DNA of 64,000 nt from contig NZ_JAKGTH010000010.1 of the NCBI RefSeq assembly GCF_021568705.1, forward strand, positions 124,001 to 188,000, read 5' to 3'. Positions 43,778 through 52,092 of the stretch are shown here, one piece after another (position 1 is the stretch's first letter; every line of letters begins with the position of its first letter). The position numbers and the translations under genes are program-made. The DNA comes from Gillisia lutea (lineage in GTDB: Bacteria; Bacteroidota; Bacteroidia; Flavobacteriales; Flavobacteriaceae). The notes below the pieces were generated by a model. The model saw only the letters and a list, made by a program, of their open reading frames with translations. It did no database searches and was not told where the DNA came from.

Positions 43778-44751
43778 TTTTTCAGTATACTGGAAACAAT
43801 CATATTGGCATGGACTCGGGAATTTTCTATAAACCATTTATGGGTTTCCATACCGCCGCATACTACCCCGGCTAAATAAATGCCGCTAATATTGGTTTCC
43901 ATAGTTTCATCATTATAACTAGGAATTTGCTTGCCGTCTATAGATAACCTGATACCTATTTTTTTAAGGAAATCAAAATTAGGACGATAGCCGGTTAATA
44001 GTAATACAAAATCGTTTTCTATACTTTTATTCCCTTCAGGAGTAGCAATAACAACTTCTTTTTCCTTTATTTCTATTAGGCTGGCATTAAAATAAGCATT
44101 AATGCTACCTTCTTTAATTCTGTTATCTATATCCGGACGTACCCAGTATTTTACTCTCTCTCCAATTTCCGGTTTGCGAACTATCATAGTAACATCACCT
44201 CCTTTTCTGTAAATTTCCAGAGCAGCATCAACTGCTGAATTGCTCGCTCCAACAACTATAGTTTTTTGAGTGGCATAGTAATGAGGGTCATTGTAGTAAT
44301 GTGCTACTTTAGGTAACTGCTCGCCGGGAATATTTAGGTAATTGGGTATGTCATAGAAACCGGTTGCTATTACTATATTATTAGCGGTATAGGTGGTTTT
44401 ATTCGTGCTCACCACATGTTTCTCTTCATCTTCCGAATTTACACCGGTAACCATTTCAAATAAATTGATATTAAGGTTATTTGAGGTGGCTATTCTTCTA
44501 TAATACTCAAGAGCCTCGGCTTTTTTTGGCTTCGGATTGGTGCTTATAAATGGAATATTATCCAGCTCCAGCTTTTCTGAGGTTGAAAAGAACGACATAT
44601 TACTGGGGTAATTATATATGGAATTAACAAGACATCCTTTCTCTATAATAAGATAAGAGAGATTGTTTTTTTGAGCTTCCAGGCCAACGGCAATACCAAT
44701 TGGCCCGCCCCCAATAATAATAAGATCGTACTGAGAATTATGAATTTGCAA
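43759..44751 (-). CDS. ypdA: YpdA-type bacillithiol disulfide reductase
   Basis: A 330-residue FAD/NADPH flavoprotein of the YpdA (Bdr) family, which reduces bacillithiol disulfide. DLIIIGGGPIGIAVGLEAQK is the FAD site, TIVVGASNSAVDAALEIYRK the NADPH site, and GIYLAGVVCGGMETHKWFIE the family-typical end. There is no thioredoxin-type CxxC, as expected for YpdA. Its presence implies bacillithiol as a low-molecular-weight thiol; biosynthesis genes are not in the window. It overlaps rpe by 14 nt. Confidence 0.9.
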   Translation of the reverse strand: MQIHNSQYDLIIIGGGPIGIAVGLEAQKNNLSYLIIEKGCLVNSIYNYPSNMSFFSTSEKLELDNIPFISTNPKPKKAEALEYYRRIATSNNLNINLFEMVTGVNSEDEEKHVVSTNKTTYTANNIVIATGFYDIPNYLNIPGEQLPKVAHYYNDPHYYATQKTIVVGASNSAVDAALEIYRKGGDVTMIVRKPEIGERVKYWVRPDIDNRIKEGSINAYFNASLIEIKEKEVVIATPEGNKSIENDFVLLLTGYRPNFDFLKKIGIRLSIDGKQIPSYNDETMETNISGIYLAGVVCGGMETHKWFIENSRVHANMIVSSILKKQKKTV

Positions 44752-45400
44752 TTTCTTTAAGTCCTTTTATAGTTTTTAATGGGTCTTCAGATTTAAAGAC
44801 ATAGCTACCTGCTACCAGTACATCTGCTCCAGCATTTATCAATTGAGAAGCATTCTTATCTGTAACTCCTCCATCAATTTCAATGAGGGTAGGAGCATTA
44901 TGGGTTACTATCATTTCTTTTAATCTCTGAACTTTTGAATAAGTATTTTCTATAAAGCTTTGTCCGCCAAAACCAGGGTTAACACTCATTACACATACTA
45001 GGTCGATATCCTGAATGATATCTTTCAATAATTCTACATTTGTATGCGGATTAATTGCTACCCCGGCTTTCATACCTTCCGCTTTAATTGCCTGCAGGGT
45101 ACGGTGTAAATGAGGGCAGGCCTCGTAATGTACGGTTAAGATGTTCGCGCCTAAAGTTGCAAATTCCTTGATATATCTATCAGGATCCACGATCATTAAA
45201 TGTACATCTATGGTTTTTTTTGCATGTTCATTTATAGCTTTTAATACCGGCATTCCAAATGAAATGTTAGGTACAAATACTCCGTCCATAATATCTATAT
45301 GAAACCAATCGGCTTCACTGGAGTTAATCATTTCAAGATCTCTTTGAAGATTGGCAAAATCGGCGGCTAAAACCGAGGGGGCAATAAGTTTAGGTGTCAT
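44738..45400 (-). CDS. rpe: Ribulose-phosphate 3-epimerase
   Basis: Interconverts ribulose-5-phosphate and xylulose-5-phosphate in the pentose phosphate pathway. It has 220 residues in a TIM barrel. IAPSVLAADFANL, WFHIDIMDGVFVPNISFG, VDVHLMI, VMSVNPGFGGQSFI and EIDGGV give the metal ligands and phosphate site. It is upstream of ypdA and overlapping it. Both serve redox supply (NADPH route and thiol reductase), a plausible functional link. Confidence 0.97.
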   Translation of the reverse strand: MTPKLIAPSVLAADFANLQRDLEMINSSEADWFHIDIMDGVFVPNISFGMPVLKAINEHAKKTIDVHLMIVDPDRYIKEFATLGANILTVHYEACPHLHRTLQAIKAEGMKAGVAINPHTNVELLKDIIQDIDLVCVMSVNPGFGGQSFIENTYSKVQRLKEMIVTHNAPTLIEIDGGVTDKNASQLINAGADVLVAGSYVFKSEDPLKTIKGLKEIANS

Positions 45401-45426
45401 AAATGTTGTGTCGTGATTGTGAAGTG

Positions 45427-45434
45427 CAAAAATA
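45427..45434 (-). promoter_or_regulatory. Promoter -7 element of rpe-ypdA
   Basis: TATTTTTG on the minus strand, 26 nt before the rpe ATG, matches TANNTTTG. No clear -33 was found. Confidence 0.5.
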
Positions 45435-45446
45435 GAAAGAATAAAC

Positions 45447-45857
45447 TTAGCAGTTGTTATCTATAAAATGCCCCAGGATATTAATGACCGCTTTTTGAGT
45501 GCTTTCGTCCAATACTTTGATATGATTTATGTAATTTTCAACAGTTTTCCTTTTGTATTGAGTGTTTTCTGATATGAAATCAGAAATATACCCGTCGAAA
45601 GCCTCTTTATGTATTTCTCTTTCAAATATTTTGATAATGTTATGGTGTCTTGAATCTTGTTTTATTCTTTCAAATAATGACTTAATATCTTCTTTTTCTC
45701 CTTCAATCACCTGAAAGAAGTTTCCTTCTGAATAAAGTAATAGACCGGTAATATTATGACTGTTGTTCCAATTTTTGCTCCAATCCAATACTTCAATGAT
45801 TTCTTTTTCATTAAGCTCCCTATCTACGGTGCTTACATAACTAATGGCAAAACGCAT
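45447..45857 (-). CDS. BLUF-domain blue-light sensor
   Basis: A 136-residue single-domain protein of the BLUF (blue light using FAD) family. Photocycle residues are retained: Tyr7 (AISYVST), Asn31 in the WNNSHNITGLLLY segment and Gln49 (FFQVIEGE). DIKSLFERIKQDSRHHNI matches the following helix. Residues about 95-136 form a C-terminal cap of two helices. There is no attached output domain, so it must signal by binding a partner protein. No obvious partner is adjacent. Confidence 0.9.
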   Translation of the reverse strand: MRFAISYVSTVDRELNEKEIIEVLDWSKNWNNSHNITGLLLYSEGNFFQVIEGEKEDIKSLFERIKQDSRHHNIIKIFEREIHKEAFDGYISDFISENTQYKRKTVENYINHIKVLDESTQKAVINILGHFIDNNC

Positions 45858-45972
45858 ATAAAATTTAATGTTAGGTTAAGTAAACTTAAAAATAGATAAA
45901 TTATAATGGTTAAGAGCCCTTATTCATCGATGAGAGTATTATAATTTTCTTAAAATAGTGGTTTATAGAAAT

Positions 45973-46000
45973 GAAAAAACCCCGGTCATCACTCCGGGGT
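45973..46000 (-). terminator. Terminator after rpoD
   Basis: On the minus strand, the stem accccgg/ccggggt with an 8-nt loop is followed by six T. It lies about 80 nt after the rpoD stop. Confidence 0.75.
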
Positions 46001-46080
46001 CATTCATCAATCAAAAAACGAACAGTTATTCTTCAATAAAAATTATTGAAGATGTACTGTTGTCATCTTTACCTGGTAAT

Positions 46081-46944
46081 TTATCCCAGGTATGTTTTCA
46101 ATATTTTACTTCTAGAAGTATGTTTCAATCTTCTAATAGCTTTTTCTTTTATCTGGCGAACACGCTCTCTGGTAAGATCGAAGGTTTCTCCTATTTCTTC
46201 CAAAGTCATTGGATGTTGATCTCCCAATCCAAAATACAATCTTATAACATCTGCTTCTCGTGGAGTTAATGTTTCTAGGGCTCTTTCTATTTCGGTTCTT
46301 AAAGATTCATGTAATAATTCTCTGTCAGGATTTGGAGATTCTCCAGAACGTAATACGTCATAAAGATTAGAATCTTCTCCTTCTACCAACGGCGCATCCA
46401 TAGATACGTGACGCCCGGAGTTCTTCATAGACTCTTTAACGTCGTTAATAGTCATATCTAATTCTTTGGCGATCTCTTCAGCACTTGGTGGGCGCTCATG
46501 AGATTGCTCAAGAAAAGCAAATGTTTTATTAATCTTGTTAATAGATCCAATCTTGTTCAATGGCAAACGCACAATACGAGATTGCTCAGCTAATGCCTGA
46601 AGTATAGACTGACGAATCCACCATACCGCATAGGAAATAAATTTAAAACCACGTGTTTCATCAAAACGTTTCGCTGCTTTAATCAATCCTAAGTTTCCTT
46701 CGTTAATAAGATCAGGAAGTGTTAACCCCTGATTTTGATATTGTTTAGCCACAGATACTACAAAACGTAAATTGGCCTTTGTTAATTTTTCCAATGCACG
46801 GTCATCACCGGCTTTAATTCGTTGTGCCAATTCCACCTCTTCATCGGCAGTAATCAGGTCAACTTTTCCTATTTCTTGCAAATACTTATCTAGCGATGCA
46901 GTTTCACGATTTGTAACCTGCTTCGTAATCTTAAGTTGTCTCAT
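46081..46944 (-). CDS. rpoD: Primary RNA polymerase sigma factor RpoD/SigA
   Basis: A 287-residue sigma-70 family housekeeping factor of the short Bacteroidota type without region 1.1. Region 1.2 ([20 protein letters not shown]), region 2 ([46 protein letters not shown]), region 3, and region 4.2 ([20 protein letters not shown]) are in order. This factor recognises the TTG/TANNTTTG promoters found through the window. Monocistronic. Confidence 0.95.
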   Translation of the reverse strand: MRQLKITKQVTNRETASLDKYLQEIGKVDLITADEEVELAQRIKAGDDRALEKLTKANLRFVVSVAKQYQNQGLTLPDLINEGNLGLIKAAKRFDETRGFKFISYAVWWIRQSILQALAEQSRIVRLPLNKIGSINKINKTFAFLEQSHERPPSAEEIAKELDMTINDVKESMKNSGRHVSMDAPLVEGEDSNLYDVLRSGESPNPDRELLHESLRTEIERALETLTPREADVIRLYFGLGDQHPMTLEEIGETFDLTRERVRQIKEKAIRRLKHTSRSKILKTYLG

Positions 46945-47034
46945 CTATCTTCTCCTTGGAATTTTATTGTGAATAGCTCTTGTAGTTATTATACGTAGAG
47001 AGTTCGCAAAATGTTACAAACTTGTTGATAATTT

Positions 47035-47121
47035 TTTTTAGGGCTTTTCCCTTCGGGTCGGGCTATTCGCTAGAAGTCCTCGCTCCTTCCAGTCGCTGTG
47101 GGCTTTTCGCTACTATCCCTA
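47035..47121. repeat. GC-richer intergenic repeat element between pnp and rpoD
   Basis: This island is markedly richer in G/C than its surroundings. It contains near-identical 13-mers gggctattcgcta (47060) and gggcttttcgcta (47100), 40 nt apart, and a related gggcttttccc at 47041. It ends in ctactatccctaaagc. I recall similar sequences scattered between genes in Flavobacteriaceae genomes. Copy number elsewhere cannot be seen here. Confidence 0.5.
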
Positions 47122-47144
47122 AAGCAAAATAATGCTTATGATAT

Positions 47145-47180
47145 AAAAAAAAGAGGCAAACTATTAAGTTTGCCTCTTTT
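47145..47180 (-). terminator. Terminator after pnp
   Basis: A 12-bp perfect stem aagaggcaaact/agtttgcctctt with a TA-rich 4-nt loop; eight T follow on the minus strand. Confidence 0.9.
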
Positions 47181-47207
47181 AAATAAATTAAAGATTGAAA
47201 TGAAACT

Positions 47208-49424
47208 TTAGTTTCTGTTCTCTCTTGGTTTTCTGTCATCACGACCTCTATTATCACGAGATCCTCTATTATCACGACCTTTATCGTCACGTGGTGGTCT
47301 TGCCACATAACCTTCCGGTTTTTCTAATAAAGCTTTTCTTGAAACTTTTTCTTTTCTGGTTTTTGGATCTACTCCAAAATATTTAACATCTATCACATCT
47401 CCAATATTAACTATATCAGTTACATTATCGGTACGTTCCCATGCCAATTCAGAAATGTGTAACAGAACTTCGTTACCTGGAGCATCAACATACTCTACAA
47501 CAGCTCCAAAGTCAAGAACTTTAATCACTTTTACTTCGTAAACGCTTCCTTTTTCAGGTTTAAAGGTAATAGAGTCAATTTTTCTAAGTACTGCATCAAT
47601 TCCCTCCTGATCGGTTCCAAGAATTTCTACCACACCTTGCTCATCAACTTCATTAATAACAATTTCAGTTCCTGTAGTTTTTTGAAGTTCCTGAATCACT
47701 TTTCCTCCCGGTCCAATCAAGGCTCCAATAAAGTCTTGAGGAATAGTTACTGTTACCATTTTAGGAGCATGTGCTTTTACAGCTGCTTTTGGCTCTGCAA
47801 TAGCTTCATGAATTTTTCCTAAAATATGTAGACGCCCTTCACGAGCTTGTTTAAGTGCATTAACAAGAATCTCGTAAGAAAGACCTTTTACTTTAATATC
47901 CATCTGGCAAGCTGTAATTCCATCAGCAGTACCTGTTACTTTAAAGTCCATGTCTCCTAAAGCATCTTCATCACCTAAAATATCAGAAAGAACAGCATAG
48001 TCTTCACCTTGAGAAATCAATCCCATTGCAATTCCAGAAACTGGCTTTTTCAACTTAACTCCTGCATCCATAAGTGCCATTGTTCCTGCACATACTGTAG
48101 CCATAGAAGAAGAACCGTTAGATTCTAACACTTCCGATACCACACGTACTGTATAAGGACAGTCTGTAGGAATCATATTCTTTAAAGCACGTTGTGCTAA
48201 GTTTCCATGTCCAATCTCACGTCTTGATGTTCCTCTTAAAGGGTAAGCATCTCCTGTAGAGAAAGGTGGGAAGTTATAATGCAAGTAAAAAGTTTCTTCA
48301 CCTTGGTAGGTTGGAAGATCTACTTGATTTGCCTGTCTTGATGTTCCTAAGGTAACTGTAGCTAAAGCTTGAGTTTCCCCACGAGTAAAGATAGCCGAAC
48401 CATGTGTAGATGGTAGGTAATCAATTTCACTCCAAATAGGTCGAATTTCATCAGTTTTTCTACCATCCAAACGAATTCCTTCTTTAAGGGTAAGGTCTCT
48501 AACAGCAGTTTTATGAACTTCTTTAAAATACTTAGAGATTAAGCCACCATGTTCTTCTAATTCTTCTTCTGAAAAGAGAGTTTTAACTTCTTCTTTAAGA
48601 GATGAGAATGCATCTGCACGGTCATGCTTTGGAAGTGCCTGTTTTGCAATGTCGTATATCTTTTGATATACCGCTTCATTTATACGGTCTTTAATAGACT
48701 CGTCTTTTTTCTCAGGCTCGTAGTCACGTGGGGTTTTCTTACCAAAAGCCTCAGCTAAGCGAACTTGTGCATCAATTTGAACTTTAATTGCTTCGTGTGC
48801 AAATTTAATAGCTTCAGCCATTTCCTCCTCGCTACACTCGTGCATTTCACCTTCTACCATCATTACTGAATCTGCAGAAGCACCTACAATCATGTCGATA
48901 TCGGCTTTTGCTAAATCGGTACGGCTAGGGTTAATAACGAATTCTCCATCAATTCTAGCTACACGTGCTTCTGAAATTGGAGTTTCAAAAGGGATGTCTG
49001 AAAGTTGTATAGCGGCCGAGGCTGCCAATCCTGCTAATGCATCTGGCATTACGTCATCATCGTGAGACATAAGCTGGATCATTACCTGGGTTTCAAATTT
49101 ATAATCTGAAGGGAAAAGTGGTCTTAATACGCGGTCAACTAAACGCATTACCAAAATTTCTTCATTGCTAGGTCTGGCTTCTCTCTTAAAGAAACCACCT
49201 GGATATCGACCTGCAGCGGCAAATTTTTCACGATAATCTAATGTTAACGGGAAAAAATCCATTGTGGTTGGAGTGTGAGAAGATACTACGGTACAAAGTA
49301 ACATTGCGTTACCCATTTTTACTACTACCGAACCGTGTGCTTGTTTTGCTAATTTTCCGGTCTCGATAGAGATCTCTCTTCCATCTCCAAGATCGATTAC
49401 CTCTTTAAAAACTTTTGGTATCAT
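47208..49424 (-). CDS. pnp: Polynucleotide phosphorylase
   Basis: A 3'-5' phosphorolytic exoribonuclease and RNA polymerase, 738 residues. The first RNase PH domain ([36 protein letters not shown]) and the second ([55 protein letters not shown]) flank a helical linker. KH ([17 protein letters not shown]) and S1 ([18 protein letters not shown]) domains follow. The last 30 residues are a disordered Arg/Asp/Asn-rich tail typical of Bacteroidota RNA-binding tails. The leader contains two hairpins (see separate entry). rpsO lies 241 nt upstream on the same strand. Confidence 0.97.
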   Translation of the reverse strand: MIPKVFKEVIDLGDGREISIETGKLAKQAHGSVVVKMGNAMLLCTVVSSHTPTTMDFFPLTLDYREKFAAAGRYPGGFFKREARPSNEEILVMRLVDRVLRPLFPSDYKFETQVMIQLMSHDDDVMPDALAGLAASAAIQLSDIPFETPISEARVARIDGEFVINPSRTDLAKADIDMIVGASADSVMMVEGEMHECSEEEMAEAIKFAHEAIKVQIDAQVRLAEAFGKKTPRDYEPEKKDESIKDRINEAVYQKIYDIAKQALPKHDRADAFSSLKEEVKTLFSEEELEEHGGLISKYFKEVHKTAVRDLTLKEGIRLDGRKTDEIRPIWSEIDYLPSTHGSAIFTRGETQALATVTLGTSRQANQVDLPTYQGEETFYLHYNFPPFSTGDAYPLRGTSRREIGHGNLAQRALKNMIPTDCPYTVRVVSEVLESNGSSSMATVCAGTMALMDAGVKLKKPVSGIAMGLISQGEDYAVLSDILGDEDALGDMDFKVTGTADGITACQMDIKVKGLSYEILVNALKQAREGRLHILGKIHEAIAEPKAAVKAHAPKMVTVTIPQDFIGALIGPGGKVIQELQKTTGTEIVINEVDEQGVVEILGTDQEGIDAVLRKIDSITFKPEKGSVYEVKVIKVLDFGAVVEYVDAPGNEVLLHISELAWERTDNVTDIVNIGDVIDVKYFGVDPKTRKEKVSRKALLEKPEGYVARPPRDDKGRDNRGSRDNRGRDDRKPRENRN

Positions 49425-49443
49425 ACTGTGTGTTTTGATTCTT

Positions 49444-49525
49444 ATTCGCGGCTATGCGAATTGTGTTATACAATGGTCTTCGTCTTATGACGAACAAGTT
49501 GTGTTGTTGTGTAGTTGTTGCGTGA
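49444..49525 (-). promoter_or_regulatory. Structured leader of pnp
   Basis: Two perfect hairpins, attcgc/gcgaat (49444-49461) and ttcgtc/gacgaa (49475-49490), lie 20-66 nt before the pnp start. An outer 8-nt pairing with one mismatch (caatggtc near 49470, gaccaatg near 49525) could enclose the second. Hairpins in pnp leaders mediate autocontrol in enterobacteria; the same role here is inferred. Confidence 0.45.
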
Positions 49526-49635
49526 CCAATGAAAAATTATTCTGGAATTCCGTGTAGTTATATGTACCCAGAATGTTGCTCTAATTTAATGATAATGAAT
49601 GAAATAATTCACTAAAAACAAAATGACAAAAAACT

Positions 49636-49661
49636 AAAAAAGGGGCGAATAAACGCCCCTT
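49636..49661 (-). terminator. Terminator after rpsO
   Basis: An 8-bp stem aaggggcg/cgcccctt with loop aataaa, followed on the minus strand by six T. Confidence 0.9.
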
Positions 49662-49665
49662 GAAA

Positions 49666-49935
49666 TTATTTTCTTAATTGTAATTCTTTAACGATAGCAC
49701 GATATCTCATAATATCCTTTTTCATCAAATAATCAAGAAGACTTCTTCTTTTACCTACCAATAATACTAAAGATCTTTCAGTATTATAATCTTTACGGTT
49801 CTTTTTCAAGTGCTCCGAAAGGTGTGAGATACGGTGAGTAAATAATGCTATTTGCCCTTCAGCTGATCCGGTATCATTCTTACCTTTCCCATGCTTTGCA
49901 AATAACTCTTGTTTTTCTTCAATAGATAAATACAT
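49666..49935 (-). CDS. rpsO: 30S ribosomal protein S15
   Basis: An 89-residue S15. KGKNDTGSAEGQIALFTHRI then HLSEHLKKNRKDYNTERSLV and the RRSLLDYLMKKD core are diagnostic. It binds the 16S rRNA central domain and bridges to 23S rRNA. It has its own promoter, leader hairpin and terminator. The rpsO-pnp order is the classical bacterial arrangement, although a terminator separates them here. Confidence 0.98.
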   Translation of the reverse strand: MYLSIEEKQELFAKHGKGKNDTGSAEGQIALFTHRISHLSEHLKKNRKDYNTERSLVLLVGKRRSLLDYLMKKDIMRYRAIVKELQLRK

Positions 49936-49965
49936 TCCAATATTAATTTTAATGATTTTTATGTA

Positions 49966-49984
49966 TTGACAGCTTTTCTGTCAA
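49966..49984 (-). promoter_or_regulatory. Leader hairpin of rpsO
   Basis: ttgacag/ctgtcaa is a perfect 7-bp stem with a 5-nt loop, 31 nt before the ATG and just after the promoter. S15 represses its own mRNA through diverse leader structures in other bacteria; this is a candidate for such a site. Confidence 0.45.
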
Positions 49985-49988
49985 GCCG

Positions 49989-49996
49989 CAAATATA
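49989..49996 (-). promoter_or_regulatory. Promoter -7 element of rpsO
   Basis: TATATTTG on the minus strand, exact match to TANNTTTG, 53 nt before the rpsO start. A -33 TTG was not found at standard spacing. Confidence 0.6.
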
Positions 49997-50063
49997 CTAT
50001 ATTTTTGATAAATGTATATTGAATATTTACTTTTATTGCTATAACTCTCTAAGCGACCGAATT

Positions 50064-50918
50064 TTATCTAACCGGCTGATTAAGAATAAGGTCTAAGTAA
50101 AGGTTGATCTTGTCTTTTAATTCTGATCTTGGGGTAATAAAATCCAGAAAACCATGCTCCTTTAAAAATTCAGCTGTCTGGAAATCTTTAGGGAGATCTT
50201 GCCCTGTAGTATCTTTAACCACTCTTGGTCCCGCAAACCCGATTAGTGCTCCCGGTTCAGAAATGTTTATATCTCCAAGCATTGCGAAAGATGCTGTTGT
50301 TCCACCTGTGGTAGGATCGGTGCAAAGTGAAATATATGGTATTTTGGCATCTGCGAGTTGAGCTAACTTTGCAGAGGTCTTGGCTAGTTGCATTAAAGAA
50401 AGCGCAGCTTCCATCATTCTTGCTCCTCCAGACTTTGAAATTATTACTAAAGGAATATTGTGCTTTAGTGAATAATCTGCAGCGCGGGCAATTTTTTCAC
50501 CAACAACAGATCCCATAGAGCCACCAATAAATTTGAAATCCATACAGGCAATAACCAGATCTTTTCCTTTAGACTTTCCTACCGCTGTACGAACAGCGTC
50601 GGTAAGACCTGTTTTTTCCTGAGCAGCTTTCAGCCTGTCGGTATATTTCTTGGTGTCTTCAAAATTCAAAGGATCTTTAGATGAGATGTTCTTATCCAGT
50701 TCTTTGAATTTATTGTCGTCAAAAAGAATTTTAAAATACTCTACACTTCCTATACGTACATGGTATCCATCTTCCGGGCTTACATAAAAATTGTTCTCCA
50801 GCTGTTCTGCGTCTATAATCTTCCCTGTTGGAGATTTGTACCATAATCCTTTAGGTACATCTTTTTTCTGTTCAGTAGGAGTTTGAATACCTTTTTGTGT
50901 TCTTTTAAACCAAGCCAT
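50064..50918 (-). CDS. accD: Acetyl-CoA carboxylase carboxyltransferase subunit beta
   Basis: The beta half of the carboxyltransferase that makes malonyl-CoA for fatty-acid synthesis, 284 residues. The core is typical: [39 protein letters not shown], and [20 protein letters not shown]. The N-terminal zinc-ribbon region is present ([20 protein letters not shown] then [14 protein letters not shown]), but the four zinc-binding cysteines of the E. coli protein are replaced. accA is not nearby. A hairpin separates it from fbaA upstream. Confidence 0.95.
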   Translation of the reverse strand: MAWFKRTQKGIQTPTEQKKDVPKGLWYKSPTGKIIDAEQLENNFYVSPEDGYHVRIGSVEYFKILFDDNKFKELDKNISSKDPLNFEDTKKYTDRLKAAQEKTGLTDAVRTAVGKSKGKDLVIACMDFKFIGGSMGSVVGEKIARAADYSLKHNIPLVIISKSGGARMMEAALSLMQLAKTSAKLAQLADAKIPYISLCTDPTTGGTTASFAMLGDINISEPGALIGFAGPRVVKDTTGQDLPKDFQTAEFLKEHGFLDFITPRSELKDKINLYLDLILNQPVR

Positions 50919-50936
50919 AAATAATAGTTGTAATTA

Positions 50937-50966
50937 AAGAAGATAGCCATTAGAGGCTATCTTCTT
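50937..50966 (-). terminator. Hairpin between fbaA and accD
   Basis: A 12-bp perfect stem aagaagatagcc/ggctatcttctt with a 6-nt loop. The T-run on the minus strand is short (ctttaatta), so it may be a partial terminator or an RNA-stability element protecting fbaA mRNA. Confidence 0.55.
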
Positions 50967-50976
50967 AAGATATTTT

Positions 50977-52044
50977 TTAAAGAGTATTTACGTTGTTTAA
51001 GTCTTCAAAAGCCTTTTTTAATCTGGCTTTAAAAGTTAACTCTCCTTCGCGCAACCATACTCTTGGATCGTAATATTTCTTATTTGGAGAATCGGCTCCT
51101 TCAGGATTTCCTATTTGAGCTTTTAGATAATCTACTTTACTGCCCATGTAATCACGAATTCCTTCAGTAAATGCATACTGAAGATCGGTGTCTATGTTCA
51201 TTTTGATAACCCCGTATCCAATTGCTTCTCTAATTTCTTCAACAGTAGACCCACTACCACCATGAAATACAAAGTCGATGTGATTTTCCTCTACGTTATA
51301 TTTTTTAGTGATGTATTCTTGTGAATTTTTAAGGATTTTGGGAGTAAGTTTTACGTTTCCGGGTTTGTAAACACCGTGTACATTCCCAAATGCAGCAGCA
51401 ATTGTGAATTGATCACTTACTTTGCTCAATTCTTCATATGCGTAGGCAACTTCTTCTGGCTGCGTGTAAAGTTTAGAATCGTCAACATCAGTATTATCTA
51501 CACCGTCTTCTTCACCACCGGTAATTCCCAGCTCTATTTCTAATGTCATTCCCATTTTGCTCATACGCTCTAAATAGGTCTTGCATATTTCAATATTCTC
51601 TTCTAAAGGTTCTTCAGAAAGATCAATCATATGAGAACTATATAGGGGTTTTCCAAATTGCTCGAAATGTTTTTCACTGGCGTCTAATAATCCATCTATC
51701 CAAGGCAACAATTTCTTCGCGCAGTGGTCTGTATGAAGAATAACTGCAACGCCATAAGCTTTTGCTAATTCGTGAATATGTTTAGCTCCGGCTACACCTC
51801 CTGCAATAGCAGCTCTCTGGTTTTCATTAGAAAGCCCTTTTCCGGCATTAAACTGTGCACCTCCGTTTGAGAATTGAATAATTACCGGAGAATTAAGTTC
51901 GGCAGCGGTTTCTAAAACGGCATTTATAGTGCTAGACCCTATAACATTAACCGCAGGCAAAGCAAAACCTTTGCTTTTAGCATATTTAAAAATTTCTTGA
52001 ACTTCTTTTCCTGTGGCTACGCCTGGTTTAATATTATGACTCAT
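50977..52044 (-). CDS. fbaA: Class II fructose-bisphosphate aldolase
   Basis: A zinc-dependent aldolase of glycolysis/gluconeogenesis, 355 residues, of the E. coli FbaA subtype. VILHTDHCAKKLLPW holds the zinc histidine and catalytic Asp. SSHMIDLSEEPLEENI, LEIELGITGGEEDGVDN, AAFGNVHGVY and FVFHGGSGS are hallmark segments, and NIDTDLQYAFTEGIRDY is the phosphate-site region. A TACTTTTG promoter element lies 27 nt upstream (52071-52078). Confidence 0.97.
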   Translation of the reverse strand: MSHNIKPGVATGKEVQEIFKYAKSKGFALPAVNVIGSSTINAVLETAAELNSPVIIQFSNGGAQFNAGKGLSNENQRAAIAGGVAGAKHIHELAKAYGVAVILHTDHCAKKLLPWIDGLLDASEKHFEQFGKPLYSSHMIDLSEEPLEENIEICKTYLERMSKMGMTLEIELGITGGEEDGVDNTDVDDSKLYTQPEEVAYAYEELSKVSDQFTIAAAFGNVHGVYKPGNVKLTPKILKNSQEYITKKYNVEENHIDFVFHGGSGSTVEEIREAIGYGVIKMNIDTDLQYAFTEGIRDYMGSKVDYLKAQIGNPEGADSPNKKYYDPRVWLREGELTFKARLKKAFEDLNNVNTL

Positions 52045-52070
52045 CGTTTTATAATTGGAATTAAGGTTTA

Positions 52071-52078
52071 CAAAAGTA
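52071..52078 (-). promoter_or_regulatory. Promoter -7 element of fbaA
   Basis: TACTTTTG on the minus strand matches TANNTTTG, 26 nt before the ATG at 52044. The -33 is not clear. Confidence 0.5.
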
Positions 52079-52092
52079 TAAAATTTGTTTGT

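Noticed and set aside
45958-46269. 103-codon plus frame opposite the end of rpoD
   Set aside because: It is antisense to rpoD region 4 and to the terminator hairpin, with no independent signal.
47063-47308. 81-codon minus frame at the end of pnp
   Set aside because: It is the other reading frame of the Arg/Asp-rich pnp tail running through the terminator and repeat element.
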